From Pseudomonas cedrina subsp. cedrina (lineage in GTDB: Bacteria; Pseudomonadota; Gammaproteobacteria; Pseudomonadales; Pseudomonadaceae): 64,000 bases of DNA. The notes beneath the pieces were generated by a model. That model worked only from the letters and a program-made list of their open reading frames with translations, did no database searches and was not told the DNA's origin. Position numbers and translations under genes: made by a program. The DNA lies in the NCBI RefSeq assembly GCF_001983175.1, contig NZ_MNPW01000017.1, forward strand, positions 37,704-101,703, in the 5' to 3' direction. Below, in pieces: positions 41,324-50,906 of the stretch. The stretch's first letter is position 1. Each line of letters starts with the position of its first letter.

Positions 41324-41765
41324 TCAAGCGAACCCCCCGGCGGCAGGGCACTTAGTGCGAGACTGCCGTCTCTTCCCACGCCGTTTCGAGCGCGCTTTTA
41401 AAAAAGGTTTCTTCTTTAAGCAGGAAAAATTTCACATTTGTTCCTACACTCAAAAACACACCCCCACCCCCGAGTGCCAGGACAAGGAATGTCAATAAAA
41501 TGCCGCAAAAAAGATCACAAAACCTATATACCATGCAGCTTGCGCACCATCGTCAATTTGTTGACTGAGCGCAGGCAGCAAACACTCCTTTAGTCACGCC
41601 CTCCGCAAAATCCCTTCAAATGGATAGCTGTAGCTGGATTGTGCATTGGGATTGGAAAGTTGCGTATTACCCAGAAGTAGTCGTTCGACCCAGGTTCTAA
41701 AGCAGCCCGCTGTTTATGAACAAACACTCGAACAGAGAAGTCTGGAGTGCAATGAGGGATGTTTT
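41324..41765. other. Intergenic region and leader of the psl operon
   Basis: About 440 bases without a convincing gene. It is AT-rich for this genome in 41395-41535. A CTATAT stretch at 41524-41529 could be part of a promoter -10 element (psl is RpoS-dependent in P. aeruginosa) but no matching -35 is clear. The final 60 bases hold two GGA motifs, at 41744 and 41757-41759, discussed separately as possible RsmA sites. A 60-codon frame on the minus strand was not accepted as a gene. Confidence 0.45.
41754..41761 (+). promoter_or_regulatory. pslA ribosome-binding site overlapping an RsmA/CsrA-type motif
   Basis: GAGGGATG just before the pslA ATG (41766) serves as ribosome site and matches seven of eight positions of the RsmA consensus CANGGAYG. 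RsmA is known to repress psl translation in P. aeruginosa by binding its leader. A further GGA lies ten bases upstream (41744). Confidence 0.45.
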
Positions 41766-43205
41766 ATGCGAGAGAAGTCGCCCGTCGACAGCTTGTTTCT
41801 AACACGCGCCGGTTTTGTTGAGTTCTTTGTTGTTTTCGTCAAGTTGATCCATGGCCTCTCGGCCATTTTACCCCCGCTGGTCCTGGTGCTTTTCCTGGAC
41901 CCGATAGCCCCTGAGCTGCGCACCCATTTCCTGGGTCTGCTGGTGTTTTTTGCGGCGCTGACCATCATTCTGTTCCAGGCGCTGGGCATCTATTCCGAGG
42001 AATTGTTCAGCAACCGGCTGCGCCTGAAAACCAAGATCAAGGCCTGGTCGGCGGCGTTTTGCATCCTGCTGTTCATGTACCAGATCCTGCAGATGTTCCC
42101 GCAGTTGACGCCGCGCAACCTGGTGGCGTGGTACGTCGCCAGCCTGGCGCTGTTCTGCCTGGAACGGCTGTTGATGCTGCGCCTGTACCGCAAGCTGATG
42201 CGCGAAGGCAAATACCTGCAACGCACGGTCATCCTGGGTTTTACCGACACCGCCGTGCACGTGGCCGATCACCTGCTGCGCAACGGTGACATCCGTTCTG
42301 GCCTGGTCGGGTTTATCGACGATCGCACCGAGCGCATTCCCAAGGAACTGAGCAACCTGCCCCTGCTGGGCAACACCCGCGACCTGGAAAAACTGATCCG
42401 TGCCCAGCAGGTGAACCAGGTGATGATTTGCCTGCCTTGGGCTGCCGAACAGCGCATCCACGGGCTGGTCAACCGCCTGCGGCAGTTGTCGGTGAACGTC
42501 ATGCTGGTGCCGGACATGGCCGCGCTGCGCTACGGCCACAGCAAAATCACCGATGTCGGCGGCATTTTGATGTTCAACACCTCCCAGTTGCCGCTGCGCG
42601 GCTGGTCGCCGGTGATCAAACGCTGCGAGGATCTGCTGCTGGCGAGCCTGGCGCTGGTGGCGCTGTCACCGGTCATGCTGGCGACGGCGATCGCGATCAA
42701 GCTCGACTCGAAGGGCCCGGTGCTGTTCCGGCAGAACCGCTACGGCTACAACGACAACGAAATCCGCGTGTTCAAGTTCCGCTCGATGTACACCGACCAG
42801 AGCGACTTCACCGCCGAGCGCCAGACCACCCGCGAGGACCCGCGCATTACCCGGGTCGGCCGCATCATCCGCAAGACCAGCATCGATGAGCTGCCGCAGC
42901 TGTTCAATGTGCTGCTGGGCAACATGTCCATGGTCGGCCCTCGCCCGCACGCCACCGCGACCAAGGCGGCTGGTGTTCCCTTTGAAGTGGCGGTGAGCGA
43001 ATACAGTTCGCGACACCGGGTCAAGCCGGGCATCACCGGTTGGGCGCAGATCAACGGTTACCGGGGCGAGACCGACACCCTGTTCAAGATCCAGAAACGT
43101 GTCGAGTACGACCTGGAATACATCTCCAAGTGGTCGGTGTGGTTTGACTTGTACATCGTCTTCATGACGGTTCCGGCCGTCCTTTCCACCAAGGAAGTCT
43201 ATTGA
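41766..43205 (+). CDS. pslA: PslA, undecaprenyl-phosphate sugar-phosphate transferase
   Basis: A 479-residue inner-membrane enzyme that starts the Psl repeat unit by putting a sugar-1-phosphate on undecaprenyl phosphate. Four or five N-terminal helices precede a CoA-binding-like middle domain (TVILGFTDTAVHVADHLL) and the catalytic bacterial sugar transferase domain: VFKFRSMYTD, RRTSIDELPQLFNV-type segment (KTSIDELPQLFNVLLGNMS), VGPRPH and PGITGWAQINGYRGET. Length equals P. aeruginosa PslA (478). ATG 41766 follows GAGGGA; an in-frame extension to 41646 lacks family character. It heads a twelve-gene operon and overlaps pslB by one base. Confidence 0.95.
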   Translation: MREKSPVDSLFLTRAGFVEFFVVFVKLIHGLSAILPPLVLVLFLDPIAPELRTHFLGLLVFFAALTIILFQALGIYSEELFSNRLRLKTKIKAWSAAFCILLFMYQILQMFPQLTPRNLVAWYVASLALFCLERLLMLRLYRKLMREGKYLQRTVILGFTDTAVHVADHLLRNGDIRSGLVGFIDDRTERIPKELSNLPLLGNTRDLEKLIRAQQVNQVMICLPWAAEQRIHGLVNRLRQLSVNVMLVPDMAALRYGHSKITDVGGILMFNTSQLPLRGWSPVIKRCEDLLLASLALVALSPVMLATAIAIKLDSKGPVLFRQNRYGYNDNEIRVFKFRSMYTDQSDFTAERQTTREDPRITRVGRIIRKTSIDELPQLFNVLLGNMSMVGPRPHATATKAAGVPFEVAVSEYSSRHRVKPGITGWAQINGYRGETDTLFKIQKRVEYDLEYISKWSVWFDLYIVFMTVPAVLSTKEVY

Positions 43206-44665
43206 TGAACACGCTCAACGGATTGATTCCCTGCATTATTTCCGGCGGTTCGGGCACGCGGCTGTGGCCGGTGTCCCGGCAGAACATGCCCAAGCCGTTC
43301 ATGCGCATGCGCGATGGCGTGAGCCTGCTGCAAAAAACCTTCCAGCGCGCCGCCAAGCTGCCTGGGGTGGAGAGTGTGTTGACGGTGACCAACCGCGACC
43401 TGCTGTTTCGCACCCTGGATGACTATCGCCTGGTCAACAAGGCCCACCTGCCCCTGGACCTGCTGCTGGAGCCGTTCGGCCGCAACACCGCAGCGGCGAT
43501 TGCCGTGGCGGCGCTGCATGTGCAGGAGCATTTCGGCGGCGACGCGCAGTTGCTGGTGATGCCCGCCGACCATTTGGTCCTCAATGAAGTGGCGTTTGCC
43601 GAGGCCGTCACCCAGGCCCGCGACCTGGCCGAAGCCGGCTACCTGGTGACCTTCGGCATCCAGCCGGACCACCCGGAAACCGGCTTTGGCTATATCGAAC
43701 AAGGTGAGCCGCTGGGCACGGGCAACCGGGTCAAACGCTTCGTCGAAAAACCCGACCTGGCCACTGCCCAAGGCTACCTCGACGGCGGCAAGCACCTGTG
43801 GAATGCCGGCATGTTCTGCTTCAAGGCCAGCACCCTGGTAGACGAGTTGGCCACCCATGCGCCCGATGTGCTGGACGCCGCCCGTGCCGCGCTGGACCAC
43901 AGCCAGAGCCTGCAGAACAAAACCTCGCGCCAGCGCGAACTGGATTCGGACGCCTTCGGCAGCGCGCCGGATATTTCCATCGACGTGGCCTTGATGGAAA
44001 AGTCCGGGCAGGTCGCCGTGGTGCCTTGCGACATCGGCTGGAGCGACATCGGCTCATGGGAAGCCCTGCGCCAGCTCACCCCCAGCGACGCCCATGGCAA
44101 CCAGGTCAATGGCGAAGCGATCTTGCATGACGTGCACAACTGCTACATCGACTCGCCCAAGCGCGTCCTGGGCGCCGTGGGCGTGCGTGACCTGATCATC
44201 GTCGACACCCCCGACGCGCTGCTCATAGCCGACGCCCATCGCAGCCAGGATGTGCGCTACATCGTTGCCGAACTCAAGCGCCAGAACCATCCGGCGTACA
44301 GCCTGCACCGCACCGTCACCCGGCCATGGGGCACCTATACCGTGCTGGAGGAAAGCAGCCGCTTCAAGATCAAGCGCATCGTGGTCAAGCCCCAGGCGTC
44401 GCTGTCGCTGCAGATGCACCATCACCGCAGCGAACACTGGGTGGTGGTCAGCGGCGCGGCGCAGATCACCAACGGCGAGCGCGAATTTTTGATCAACGCC
44501 AACGAGTCCACCTACATCCCCGCCGGGCACAAACACCGCCTGACCAACCCCGGCATCATCGACCTGGTGATGATCGAGGTGCAGAGCGGCGAGTACCTGG
44601 GCGAGGACGACATCGTGCGCTTCGACGACATTTATGGCCGCGCGCCGGCTGAAGTGAAGAAATAA
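43205..44665 (+). CDS. pslB: PslB, mannose-1-phosphate guanylyltransferase / mannose-6-phosphate isomerase
   Basis: A 486-residue bifunctional cytoplasmic enzyme making GDP-mannose for Psl. The N-terminal nucleotidyltransferase has the pyrophosphorylase signature SGGSGTRLWPVSR (14-26) and FVEKPD; the C-terminal cupin isomerase has MHHHRSEHWVVVSG and IPAGHKHRLTNPG. The start is the ATG at 43205, inside TGATG at the pslA stop, so translation is coupled. Paralogs AlgA and WbpW serve other polysaccharides; the operon context decides for PslB. Confidence 0.95.
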   Translation: MNTLNGLIPCIISGGSGTRLWPVSRQNMPKPFMRMRDGVSLLQKTFQRAAKLPGVESVLTVTNRDLLFRTLDDYRLVNKAHLPLDLLLEPFGRNTAAAIAVAALHVQEHFGGDAQLLVMPADHLVLNEVAFAEAVTQARDLAEAGYLVTFGIQPDHPETGFGYIEQGEPLGTGNRVKRFVEKPDLATAQGYLDGGKHLWNAGMFCFKASTLVDELATHAPDVLDAARAALDHSQSLQNKTSRQRELDSDAFGSAPDISIDVALMEKSGQVAVVPCDIGWSDIGSWEALRQLTPSDAHGNQVNGEAILHDVHNCYIDSPKRVLGAVGVRDLIIVDTPDALLIADAHRSQDVRYIVAELKRQNHPAYSLHRTVTRPWGTYTVLEESSRFKIKRIVVKPQASLSLQMHHHRSEHWVVVSGAAQITNGEREFLINANESTYIPAGHKHRLTNPGIIDLVMIEVQSGEYLGEDDIVRFDDIYGRAPAEVKK

Positions 44666-44666
44666 T

Positions 44667-45578
44667 ATGCGCACGTCCCTGATCATCCCGACCCGTAACG
44701 CATCCAGCCACCTGGCCCGCCTGCTGCCGGCACTGGAGATGCAAACCCTGCAACCTGACGAGATGCTGGTGGTGGACAGCGCCTCCAGCGATGACACCGT
44801 GGCACGCTTTCGCGAGTTCGGCGCACGGGTCGAGGTGATCGACGCGCGCGATTTCAACCATGGCGGCACCCGGCGCTGGGCCAGCGAACAAGTGGGCGGC
44901 GACGCGCTGATCGTGATGACCCAGGACGCGATTCCCGCCACCCCGGAAACCTTCGCCAACCTGCTCGCCGAGTTGCAGCAGGACCCGCTCAACGGCGTGG
45001 CCTACGGTCGCCAACTGCCGCACCCCGATGCCGGTGTGCTGGGCGCGCAATCACGGCACTTCAACTACCCGGAGCACAGCCGCAGCAAGCGCCTGGCCGA
45101 CGCAGCGGAACTGGGGATCAAGACCTGCTTCAGTTCCGACTCGTTCTCGGTGTACCGGCGCAGTGCGCTGCAGGCAGTAGGGGGTTTCCCGGCGGATGTG
45201 ATCGGCAGCGAAGACGCCTTTGTCGCGGCGCGCATGCTGCTTGAAGGCTACAACGTGCGCTACGCCGCCACGGCTCTGGTGCATCACTCCCATGATTACA
45301 AGCTCATGGATGAGTTTCACCGCTACTTCGATATTGGCGTGTTCTACGGCCGCGAGCCGTGGATCAAGCAAGCCTTTGGCGACGCGGGTGGCGAAGGCAA
45401 GCGCTACGTGCTGGCTGAACTCGCCGCCCTGCGCAAGGCCGGCGCCTTGCACCGCGTCCCCGAAGTGCTGGTGCGCAGTGCATTCAAATGGCTCGGCTAC
45501 CGACTGGGCCATCTGGAGCGCCGCCTGCCGTTGGGCCTGAAGCGGCGTATCAGCATGTTTCCCGGTTATTGGAAGTGA
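44667..45578 (+). CDS. pslC: PslC, family 2 glycosyltransferase
   Basis: A 303-residue GT-A glycosyltransferase, identical in length to P. aeruginosa PslC. It starts TSLIIPTRNASSHLARLLPAL, has VVDSASSDDT for the nucleotide-binding region, and GGDALIVMTQDA containing the probable metal-binding acidic motif. A basic C-terminus (GLKRRISMFPGYWK) suggests contact with the membrane. It follows pslB by one base. It adds one sugar to the lipid-linked repeat; which one is not known from sequence. Confidence 0.92.
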   Translation: MRTSLIIPTRNASSHLARLLPALEMQTLQPDEMLVVDSASSDDTVARFREFGARVEVIDARDFNHGGTRRWASEQVGGDALIVMTQDAIPATPETFANLLAELQQDPLNGVAYGRQLPHPDAGVLGAQSRHFNYPEHSRSKRLADAAELGIKTCFSSDSFSVYRRSALQAVGGFPADVIGSEDAFVAARMLLEGYNVRYAATALVHHSHDYKLMDEFHRYFDIGVFYGREPWIKQAFGDAGGEGKRYVLAELAALRKAGALHRVPEVLVRSAFKWLGYRLGHLERRLPLGLKRRISMFPGYWK

Positions 45579-45583
45579 GCATC

Positions 45584-46384
45584 ATGACCCACAGGAAGCC
45601 CCCCTTGATGAAACGAACCCTGCTCGTCGTGGCCATGATGGCCCTGGCCGCCTGCAATACGCCGGCGCGCATCGTCCCGCCGGACGGCAAGACCGTCGAG
45701 GAAGGCAAACGCGCCCTCGACCAGCTGGCCCAGCTGCCGCCGGCGGTGGAGCGCATCCGCGTGGGCGACCAGCTGCGCATCGTGCGCGATGCCGGTGAAA
45801 TGCCGACGCTGTCGGCGTTCAACGTCAGCACCATCTACGAGCTGACGCTGTACACGGTGCAGACCGACGGGATGATCAACTACCCGTTCCTGGGACCGAT
45901 CCAGGTGGCCGGTCGCCAACCTTCGGAACTGGCGGCGGAGCTGAGCAACAAGCTTGCGCCGGTGTACCGCGAGCCGCGTGTGACGGTGAACATCAACCAG
46001 GCACCGGCCAACTCGGTGATCGTCGGCGGCGCGGTGAACAACCCGACGGCGGTGCAGATCGCCACGGCCAACACCCTGGAGCAGGCGATTATCGGCGCCG
46101 GCGGGGTCAGCCCGGCCGGTAATGCAAGCATGGTCGCGCTGTTACGCGAGGACGCCCAAGGCGCCTATCGCGCTTATTTCCTGGACTTCAGCCAGTTGCT
46201 CAAGACCGGTGCCAACGGGCGCAAACCCGTGCGCCTGCAGCGCGGTGACGTGGTGTTCGTGCCCAAATCCAACGTGGGTGAACGTATCCAGGGCGTGGAT
46301 ACCTACCTGAACCAACTGATCCCCTTCACCAAGTCTATCGGGGTTGGCTACAACTACACCCGCACCAGCGGCGGCACTAATTAA
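45584..46384 (+). CDS. pslD: PslD, outer-membrane polysaccharide export lipoprotein (Wza-like)
   Basis: An outer-membrane auxiliary export protein of the Wza/OPX type. The lipobox MALAAC lies after a hydrophobic stretch; the mature part has a poly-export domain (VGDQLRIVRDAGE, DGMINYPFLGPIQVAGRQPSELA) and a SLBB-like segment (VIVGGAVNNPTAVQI). Two starts are possible: ATG 45584 (266 residues) and ATG 45608 (258 residues, closer to PslD of P. aeruginosa and giving a compact signal MKRTLLVV). Both have acceptable ribosome sites. It works with PslE to export the polymer. Confidence 0.92.
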   Translation: MTHRKPPLMKRTLLVVAMMALAACNTPARIVPPDGKTVEEGKRALDQLAQLPPAVERIRVGDQLRIVRDAGEMPTLSAFNVSTIYELTLYTVQTDGMINYPFLGPIQVAGRQPSELAAELSNKLAPVYREPRVTVNINQAPANSVIVGGAVNNPTAVQIATANTLEQAIIGAGGVSPAGNASMVALLREDAQGAYRAYFLDFSQLLKTGANGRKPVRLQRGDVVFVPKSNVGERIQGVDTYLNQLIPFTKSIGVGYNYTRTSGGTN

Positions 46385-46398
46385 AGGAGCGACATCCC

Positions 46399-48390
46399 AT
46401 GATCGAGATCCGTTCTTTTCGTGATCTGCTGCGTCTGTTCTTCATCTTCCGCCAGGAGTTCAAGCTGGCGGCGATTGCCGCGCTGGTGATCATTCTGCTG
46501 GGGGCATTCCTGCTGCCGGCCAAGTACGAGTCCACCGCGCGCCTGCTGGTCAAGCCGGGCCGCGATTCGACCTTGCCGATTGAAATCAGCAACCGCCAGG
46601 CGCTGGTGATGCCCAGCACCCAGCGCGACCCGATTGTCGACGAAGAGCGCCTGCTCACCGGTCGCCCGATTGTGCGCGCGGTGGCTGAGCACTACCTGGA
46701 AGTGATCGATAACGCGCCGCCGCCGGAAGGCTTCTGGAAGCGCACCAAATATTACGTGAAGAGCGGCGTGGGGGCGGTGTTCGACGGTATTCGCGTGGTA
46801 CTGGAAACCGTCGGCGTGGTTGAAAAAACCACCCCGGTGGAGCGCCTGGCCGCCGCCCTGGAAAAGAATTTTGAAGTGAGCCACGCCGCCGGTTCCACGG
46901 TGATGGACATCAGCTTCACGTGGGGCGACCCGCAAATGGCCCAGGCCGTGGTCAAGGATTGGGTCGAGACCTACATCAACGAACGCACCCAGGCCCTGGG
47001 GCGCAAGAGCCTGTATGCCTTCTACGAGGGCCAGGCGGCCAACAGCGCCACCGAGATCCAGAGCTACAAACAGCAGATCCTCACGCACCTGAACGAGATC
47101 GGCGCGGCGAGCATCACCGATCGCCTGGAAGACTTGTCCGAGCGCATCAACGTGCTGCGCGGCGAGACCTTCAACACCACGCGCCTGATCGCCTCGTCCG
47201 ACAGCGCCATCCAGAGTACACGCAGCCAACTCAAGGGCCAGCCTAAGGAAGTCACCACGGTGCGCCAGATCGCACTGAACCCGCAGCAGCAGGATTTGCG
47301 CCGGCTGCTGAACCAGAAGCTGCTGGAAAAGGCCGACATGATGCGCACCTACACCGACAATGCGCCGCCGGTCAAAGCCCTGGATGCGTCGATTCGTGCG
47401 ATGCAGGTCCAGGTCGCCAATGAGAGCAACACGGTGCAGGCCTCGGAGAACCGCGCGCCGAACACCCTGGAAATCCACTTGCAGCGTGTGCTGCTGGATG
47501 AAACCAGTAACAACCTGGCGCTGCGCACCCAGCTGGTCCAACAGCAAAAACAATTGGTGAACCTGGAAGCGCAGCGCAAGCAAGCCCTGGAAATCGAGCC
47601 GGAGCTGACGCGCCTTTCTCGCGAGCTGAGCACCACCGAGCGCAACTATGCGCTGTACGTCGACAACCTGGAAAAGTCGCGCATCGACCGTGAACTGGAC
47701 AACAGCCAGATCAGCAACATTGCCGTGATCGAAGAAGCCACCTTGAACCCGGGCCGCATCTTCCCCAAAACCCTGGTGATGCTGATATTGGCGGTGCCGT
47801 TTGCCATCGTCGTCGGCCTGCTGGTGATCTACCTGTGCTACCTGCTCGACCAGCGTATCCATGACGGTGGCCTGGTGGAGCGCAAGTTCGGCCTGCCACT
47901 GTGGACCACCCTGCCGGAGCTGGACACCAGCACCGCGCAAAGCGCCAACGCGTTCAATGCGAGTATCTACCGGCTGTACAGCCTGCTGCAGCCCGCCCGC
48001 ATCGCCGAGCAGGGCCTGACGCTGGGCCTGACCTCGGCGCGCCACGGCGAAGGCGTGACCTTTGTGGTGGAACAGTTGCGCCAGTTGCTGCATGAGAACG
48101 GTGTAAACGTGCGGGTCGGCGGGCTGGAAGCCGCTGCGCCCGGCGAAGTGGTGCTGCTGGATGCGTCGGCCCTGCTGGCCAACCGCGACGCATTTGTTGC
48201 GCTGCGCCGCGCCGACCTGATCGGCCTGGTGGTGGAAGCGCGCAAAAGTACCGTGCCGGTGGTGGAGCATGCGCTGTCGATCCTCAACACCGCGTTCGGC
48301 AAGGTGGACGGCATTATCATCAACCGCCGCAAGTTCGAAGTGCCAGGCAAAGTACTGCAGACCATCGGCAAATACCGGGGGGCGATCTGA
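46399..48390 (+). CDS. pslE: PslE, polysaccharide co-polymerase (Wzz/Wzc-like)
   Basis: A 663-residue inner-membrane protein: Wzz domain with first helix about 26-45 (AAIAALVIILLGAFLLPAKYEST), long periplasmic coiled-coil region about 190-440, second helix about 455-480 (VMLILAVPFAIVVGLLVIYLCYLL) and a cytoplasmic P-loop-like domain. In that last domain the place of a Walker A reads TSARHGEGVTFV, without the GK(S/T), so tyrosine-kinase activity is unlikely. PslE sets chain length and links the polymerase to PslD. AAAGGAGCG precedes the ATG. Length matches P. aeruginosa PslE (662). Confidence 0.93.
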   Translation: MIEIRSFRDLLRLFFIFRQEFKLAAIAALVIILLGAFLLPAKYESTARLLVKPGRDSTLPIEISNRQALVMPSTQRDPIVDEERLLTGRPIVRAVAEHYLEVIDNAPPPEGFWKRTKYYVKSGVGAVFDGIRVVLETVGVVEKTTPVERLAAALEKNFEVSHAAGSTVMDISFTWGDPQMAQAVVKDWVETYINERTQALGRKSLYAFYEGQAANSATEIQSYKQQILTHLNEIGAASITDRLEDLSERINVLRGETFNTTRLIASSDSAIQSTRSQLKGQPKEVTTVRQIALNPQQQDLRRLLNQKLLEKADMMRTYTDNAPPVKALDASIRAMQVQVANESNTVQASENRAPNTLEIHLQRVLLDETSNNLALRTQLVQQQKQLVNLEAQRKQALEIEPELTRLSRELSTTERNYALYVDNLEKSRIDRELDNSQISNIAVIEEATLNPGRIFPKTLVMLILAVPFAIVVGLLVIYLCYLLDQRIHDGGLVERKFGLPLWTTLPELDTSTAQSANAFNASIYRLYSLLQPARIAEQGLTLGLTSARHGEGVTFVVEQLRQLLHENGVNVRVGGLEAAAPGEVVLLDASALLANRDAFVALRRADLIGLVVEARKSTVPVVEHALSILNTAFGKVDGIIINRRKFEVPGKVLQTIGKYRGAI

Positions 48391-49580
48391 TGCGCATCGC
48401 CCTGCTCGCGCCCCTGCCACCGGAAAAAAACGGGATCGCCGACTACGCGAATCACTTCCGCTCGGCGCTGGAACAAGTGGGTGTGAAGGTGCTGACACCG
48501 TTGGCCGGCGTGGCGGGCAATAGCGAGGCGATCAAACAGGCTGTCAGCGGGTTTGACTGGCAAGCCGTGGACCTGGTGCACGCTGAGTTGGGCGGCGGGC
48601 GGTTGGGGGAATTCCTGGCCTTGCGTGAGCTGCGCAAGGCTTACCCGCGACTGCCGTTGACCGCCACCGTGCATGACCCGGAGCGCATCGTGTGGCGGCG
48701 CGAACATCTGCCGTTTCCGCTGAACCTGCTCGAACGCCTGCCTGGCCCGCTGCCCCAGGCGGCCGTGGTGCTGGCCGACCCGCTGACTTTGCGCGAAGAA
48801 CGCCAGGTCGCCAAGGGGCTGAACCGGCTGGTGACCCTCACCCGCCTCGGCGCTGACTGCCTGCGCCAGCGCATGCACTTGCCCGCCGGCAAAGTGGCGG
48901 TTATCCACCATGCGAACCTGGACATTGCATCGGCACCGCTGCCGTCGCTCGACACCCTGCACCTGCTGTACTTCGGTTTCATCTACCGCGGCAAAGGCAT
49001 TGAAGACTTGGTGCAGGCGCTGGCCAACGTGTTCACGCAAGCCCCTGAATTGCGCGACCGCGTGCGCCTGACCCTGGCCGGCGGCACCGCCGCGGAAATG
49101 GCGTTTGGCGCGGGCGGTAACTACCTGGAGCAGTTGAACGCGCAGATCGCCTCCCTGGGCCTGACCGGTTGCATCGACTGGCGGCTGAACCTGCCGGCCG
49201 ATGAAATCGCCAATACCATTCAGGCCCATCATGTAATGGTGCTGCCGTATCGCGAATCGAAAAAACTCGGCCTGCTGGGGCGTCAGCGCGGCACCAGCGG
49301 GGCGTTGTCCTGGGCGGCCGCCTGTGGGCGCGGCGCGATCACCTCGGATGCGCGCGCGTTTGCCGAGGAAGTCGCCAGCGGTAACGGCGCCATCTATCCC
49401 GAAGGCGATGTGGCGGCGCTCAGCGCGCAGCTGTTGCGCCTGGCACGCACCCCGTTGCTGGCGCGCAATTGGGCCGAGCGCGCCGGCGAAATCGGTCGCG
49501 AACGTCTATGGCCGCTGACCGCGCAGCAGTTCAAACAACTCTTTAAGCAAGCCATCGCGGGGGCGCCTTATGGCACGTAA
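48390..49580 (+). CDS. pslF: PslF, family 4 glycosyltransferase
   Basis: A 396-residue GT-B glycosyltransferase (P. aeruginosa PslF is 395). It opens MRIALLAPLPPEKNGIADYA; the C-terminal nucleotide-sugar half includes LYFGFIYRGKGIEDLVQA and VLPYRESKKLGLLGRQRGTS. Start overlaps the pslE stop as TGATG, and the end overlaps pslG by 11 bases. It transfers a sugar, probably mannose, in the cytoplasm. Confidence 0.92.
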   Translation: MRIALLAPLPPEKNGIADYANHFRSALEQVGVKVLTPLAGVAGNSEAIKQAVSGFDWQAVDLVHAELGGGRLGEFLALRELRKAYPRLPLTATVHDPERIVWRREHLPFPLNLLERLPGPLPQAAVVLADPLTLREERQVAKGLNRLVTLTRLGADCLRQRMHLPAGKVAVIHHANLDIASAPLPSLDTLHLLYFGFIYRGKGIEDLVQALANVFTQAPELRDRVRLTLAGGTAAEMAFGAGGNYLEQLNAQIASLGLTGCIDWRLNLPADEIANTIQAHHVMVLPYRESKKLGLLGRQRGTSGALSWAAACGRGAITSDARAFAEEVASGNGAIYPEGDVAALSAQLLRLARTPLLARNWAERAGEIGRERLWPLTAQQFKQLFKQAIAGAPYGT

Positions 49581-50898
49581 ACGAACCTACCTCGCCAGCG
49601 TTGCAGTGGTCGCCGCTCTGGGCCTGAGCGCATTTTTCTGGGGCCGCCCGGCCGACGCCGAAAACCATATGCTCAAGGGCAGCAAGGTGGTGGTGTGGAA
49701 GGATTTTCTGGGGGTGAATGCGCAGTTCCTGTGGTTCAGCCCCGCGCGTTATCAGATGCAGATCGACCGCCTCAAGGCCCTGGGCCTGGAGTGGGTACGC
49801 CTGGATCTGCATTGGGATCAGCTGGAGCCGGCCGAGCACCAGTATCAGGTCGCGACCCTTGACCAGTTGGTCGGCAAGTTGCAGGACAACCAGCTCAAGT
49901 CGGTGTTCTACCTGGTGGGCTCGGCGCCCTTCGCCACCACCGCGCCGGCGGGTGCGCCTTATCAGGACCAGTACCCGCCCAAGGATCCGGCGGTGTTCGC
50001 CAACCGTATGGCACTGCTGTCCCAGCGCTACCCCAGCGTCGACGCGTGGCAAGTGTGGAACGAGCCGAACCTGCTGGGCTTCTGGCGCCCGGCCGCAGAC
50101 CCGGCCGGCTTCGCCGCGCTGCTCAGCGCCACGGCCAGCGCACTGCGCGCGGTGAACCCGGATAAACCCGTGGTCGCTGCCGGCATGGCTTTCTTCAGCG
50201 AGATGCCCAACGGCCAGACCATGTTCGATGCCTTGGGCGCACTCGGCGTGGCCCGCCTGAACACGGTGATTTCCTACCACCCCTACACCCAATTGCCCGA
50301 AGGCAACGACCCGGCCAACCTGGACTTCATCGCCAAGACCACCCAACTCAACCAGGCCCTGCGCAACGGCGGCGTGCGAACCCTGTGGAGCACCGAGTGG
50401 GGCTGGTCGACCTACACCGGGCCCAAGGACGCCCAGGACATCATCACCCTGCAAGGCCAGGCCGATTACATCGTGCGGCGCCTGGCGCTGATGAGCGCGA
50501 TGGATTACGACAAGATTTTCCTGTTCACCCTGAGCGACCTCGACCAGCGCGCCAGCGTGCGCGACCAGTCATACGGCTTGCTCGACATCGACGCCAACCC
50601 CAAGCCCGCCTACACCGCGCTGAAAAATTTCCTCGAGGTCAGCGGGCCGCAGCTCACGCCCGGCGATCCGCCCGTGGCCGACCAGTTGCCCGACGGCCTG
50701 TTCAGCATCGGCTGGACCCGCAACGACGGCCGCAAACTGTGGTTCTTCTGGTCGGCCGAAGGCGGCAGCGCGCACTTGCCGGGCCTGGCCAGCGCCACCC
50801 TGTACGACCCGCTGCGCGGCACGCAAACGCCGTTGAGCGGCACCAACGGCCTGACCTTGCCGGTCAAGTCGAACCTGCAAATTCTGTTATGGGACTGA
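49570..50898 (+). CDS. pslG: PslG, endo-glycosidase
   Basis: A 442-residue glycoside hydrolase of the GH39-related type, identical in length to P. aeruginosa PslG. An N-terminal hydrophobic segment (about 6-24, SVAVVAALGLSAFFWG) anchors or exports it. The two catalytic glutamates fall exactly where they are in P. aeruginosa: Glu165 in WQVWNEPN and Glu276 in WSTEWGW. PslG cuts Psl polymer and helps its release and biofilm dispersal. It starts inside the end of pslF. High confidence. Confidence 0.95.
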   Translation: MARKRTYLASVAVVAALGLSAFFWGRPADAENHMLKGSKVVVWKDFLGVNAQFLWFSPARYQMQIDRLKALGLEWVRLDLHWDQLEPAEHQYQVATLDQLVGKLQDNQLKSVFYLVGSAPFATTAPAGAPYQDQYPPKDPAVFANRMALLSQRYPSVDAWQVWNEPNLLGFWRPAADPAGFAALLSATASALRAVNPDKPVVAAGMAFFSEMPNGQTMFDALGALGVARLNTVISYHPYTQLPEGNDPANLDFIAKTTQLNQALRNGGVRTLWSTEWGWSTYTGPKDAQDIITLQGQADYIVRRLALMSAMDYDKIFLFTLSDLDQRASVRDQSYGLLDIDANPKPAYTALKNFLEVSGPQLTPGDPPVADQLPDGLFSIGWTRNDGRKLWFFWSAEGGSAHLPGLASATLYDPLRGTQTPLSGTNGLTLPVKSNLQILLWD

Positions 50899-50906
50899 GG
50901 CCTGCC

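Noticed and set aside
41352..41534. 60-codon frame on the minus strand with one hydrophobic segment
   Set aside because: No ribosome site, no recognised family, and it lies in the psl promoter region. Possible but unsupported.
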